Shown: positions 63,520-64,000 of the stretch, in pieces
Numbering within the stretch: position 1 is the stretch's first letter
Layout: every line of letters starts with the position of its first letter
NCBI GenBank assembly: GCA_964624475.1
Contig: CAZUYC010000083.1
Location: forward strand, 1 to 64,000
Reading direction: 5' to 3'
DNA length: 64,000 bases
Origin: CAZUYC01 sp964624475
GTDB taxonomy: Bacteria; Myxococcota_A; UBA9160; SMWR01
Program-made: the position numbers and the translations under genes
The notes under the pieces: generated by a model
The model's input: the letters and a program-made list of their open reading frames with translations, nothing else
Told to the model about the DNA's origin: nothing
Databases searched by the model: none

Positions 63520-64000
63520 ATGCAGCGCCGCTCGGATGCGTCGCACCGCCCCCTCGCCGGAATCCGCGTCGTCGACCTGGCCGACGAGAAGGGAGAGCTG
63601 GCCGGGCGGCTCCTCGCCGACTTCGGCGCCGACGTCGTGCGCGTCGAGCCGCCGGGCGGGTCGCGCTCGCGAGGGCTGCCGCCCTGCCACGGCGCGACGA
63701 GCCTCTACTTCGCGCAGCGCAACTCGAACAAGCGCGGCGTCGTGCTCGACCTCGAGCGGGAGCGCGACCGCGCGACGCTCGTCGATCTCTGCTCGCGCGC
63801 CGACGTGCTGATCGAGTCCTTCGCGCCGGGGACGCTCGCGAAGCTCGGTCTCGCCCCGCTGGATCTGGTCGAGTGCAATCCGCACCTGGTCGCCCTCTCC
63901 GTCACGGACTTCGGCCAGACGGGTCCCTACCATGACTGGGTCGCGACCGACGCGACGCTCGAGGCGATCGGCGGCCAGATCTTCAAGGCGGGGCTCCCCG
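63520..64000 (+). CDS. CaiB/BaiF CoA-transferase, 3' part outside window
   Basis: This is the start of a family III CoA-transferase; 160 codons are visible. The pattern is HRPLAGIRVVDLADEKGELA, ADFGADVVRVEPPGG, FAQRNSNKRGVVLDL and the characteristic DFGQTGPYHDWVATDA. The Asp in ATDATLEAIGG matches the family's catalytic Asp, which forms a CoA anhydride intermediate. It moves CoA between carboxylic acids. ATG at 63520 with GGAGG eight bases upstream. The gene runs off the right edge. Confidence 0.85.
   Translation, partial: MQRRSDASHRPLAGIRVVDLADEKGELAGRLLADFGADVVRVEPPGGSRSRGLPPCHGATSLYFAQRNSNKRGVVLDLERERDRATLVDLCSRADVLIESFAPGTLAKLGLAPLDLVECNPHLVALSVTDFGQTGPYHDWVATDATLEAIGGQIFKAGLP

Noticed and set aside
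1..64000. tRNA or rRNA genes
   Set aside because: No tRNA T-loop/acceptor pattern or conserved rRNA segment was recognised on either strand by reading. A covariance-model search would be decisive.

Overview
The window is a very GC-rich stretch (roughly 70 to 75 percent GC by eye) of a Gram-negative chromosome. It carries outer-membrane and periplasmic functions: a TolC-type channel with a MacA-like adaptor, a DegP/HtrA-like protease, lipoproteins and a diheme c-type cytochrome. It also carries many acyl-CoA enzymes and an F420-type luciferase-like oxidoreductase. Coding density is high, four-base start/stop overlaps are frequent, and GTG and TTG starts are common. This fits an uncultivated or soil/sediment 'deltaproteobacterial' lineage (Myxococcota or Binatota type), but no marker gene settles the taxon. 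I saw no rRNA, tRNA or CRISPR array.

Layout. 1-7 kb: a partial exported protein, a three-gene XRE regulator/antitoxin/MazF operon whose toxin has lost its middle, an IS110 transposase remnant, then an operon for an acyl-CoA synthetase, a gluconate-dehydrogenase-subunit-3-like protein, a GMC flavoprotein and a carboxymuconolactone-decarboxylase-like protein. A lower-GC islet at 6.1-7.0 kb holds a small basic protein and a nucleoside-deoxyribosyltransferase/TIR-like protein. 7-15 kb: a beta-hydroxyacid dehydrogenase with a DUF35/thiolase-like pair, an HtrA protease, an isochorismatase-fold protein, and a P450/DUF35/thiolase-like operon. 14.6-27.5 kb: membrane glycosyltransferases, two membrane-anchored SGNH hydrolases, a large fused 2-oxoacid:ferredoxin oxidoreductase, a giant MFS/spermidine-synthase-like/TPR protein and an F420-type oxidoreductase. 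27.6-35.7 kb: a VapBC pair, then an acyl-CoA catabolic operon (two acyl-CoA dehydrogenases, SDR, HMG-CoA-synthase-like/DUF35 fusion, thiolase-like protein, two enoyl-CoA hydratases) followed by two large membrane proteins up to 40 kb.

40-50 kb is one tightly overlapping minus-strand operon: a glycosidase/glycosyltransferase fusion, an ABC exporter, a tandem double kinase, a third kinase of the same fold, a ChbG/HpnK deacetylase, a glycosyltransferase and a YceK-like lipoprotein. It looks like an uncharacterised glycan or glycoconjugate assembly and export system. 50-57 kb encodes a split MacAB/TolC-type tripartite pump behind a MinD/ParA-like ATPase and a degenerate sigma-54-type activator. 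57-64 kb returns to acyl-CoA metabolism (a fourth thiolase-like/DUF35 pair), a TPR membrane protein, an amidohydrolase, a diheme cytochrome lipoprotein and the start of a CaiB/BaiF CoA-transferase.

The catabolic genes together suggest degradation of branched or polycyclic substrates such as steroid or terpenoid side chains, by analogy with Ltp2/ChsH2-type aldolases. A family of hairpin-bearing GC-rich repeats is scattered at gene ends and has in places become part of coding sequence. No gene-free stretch exceeds about 300 bases except 1159-1529, which holds the IS110 remnant.
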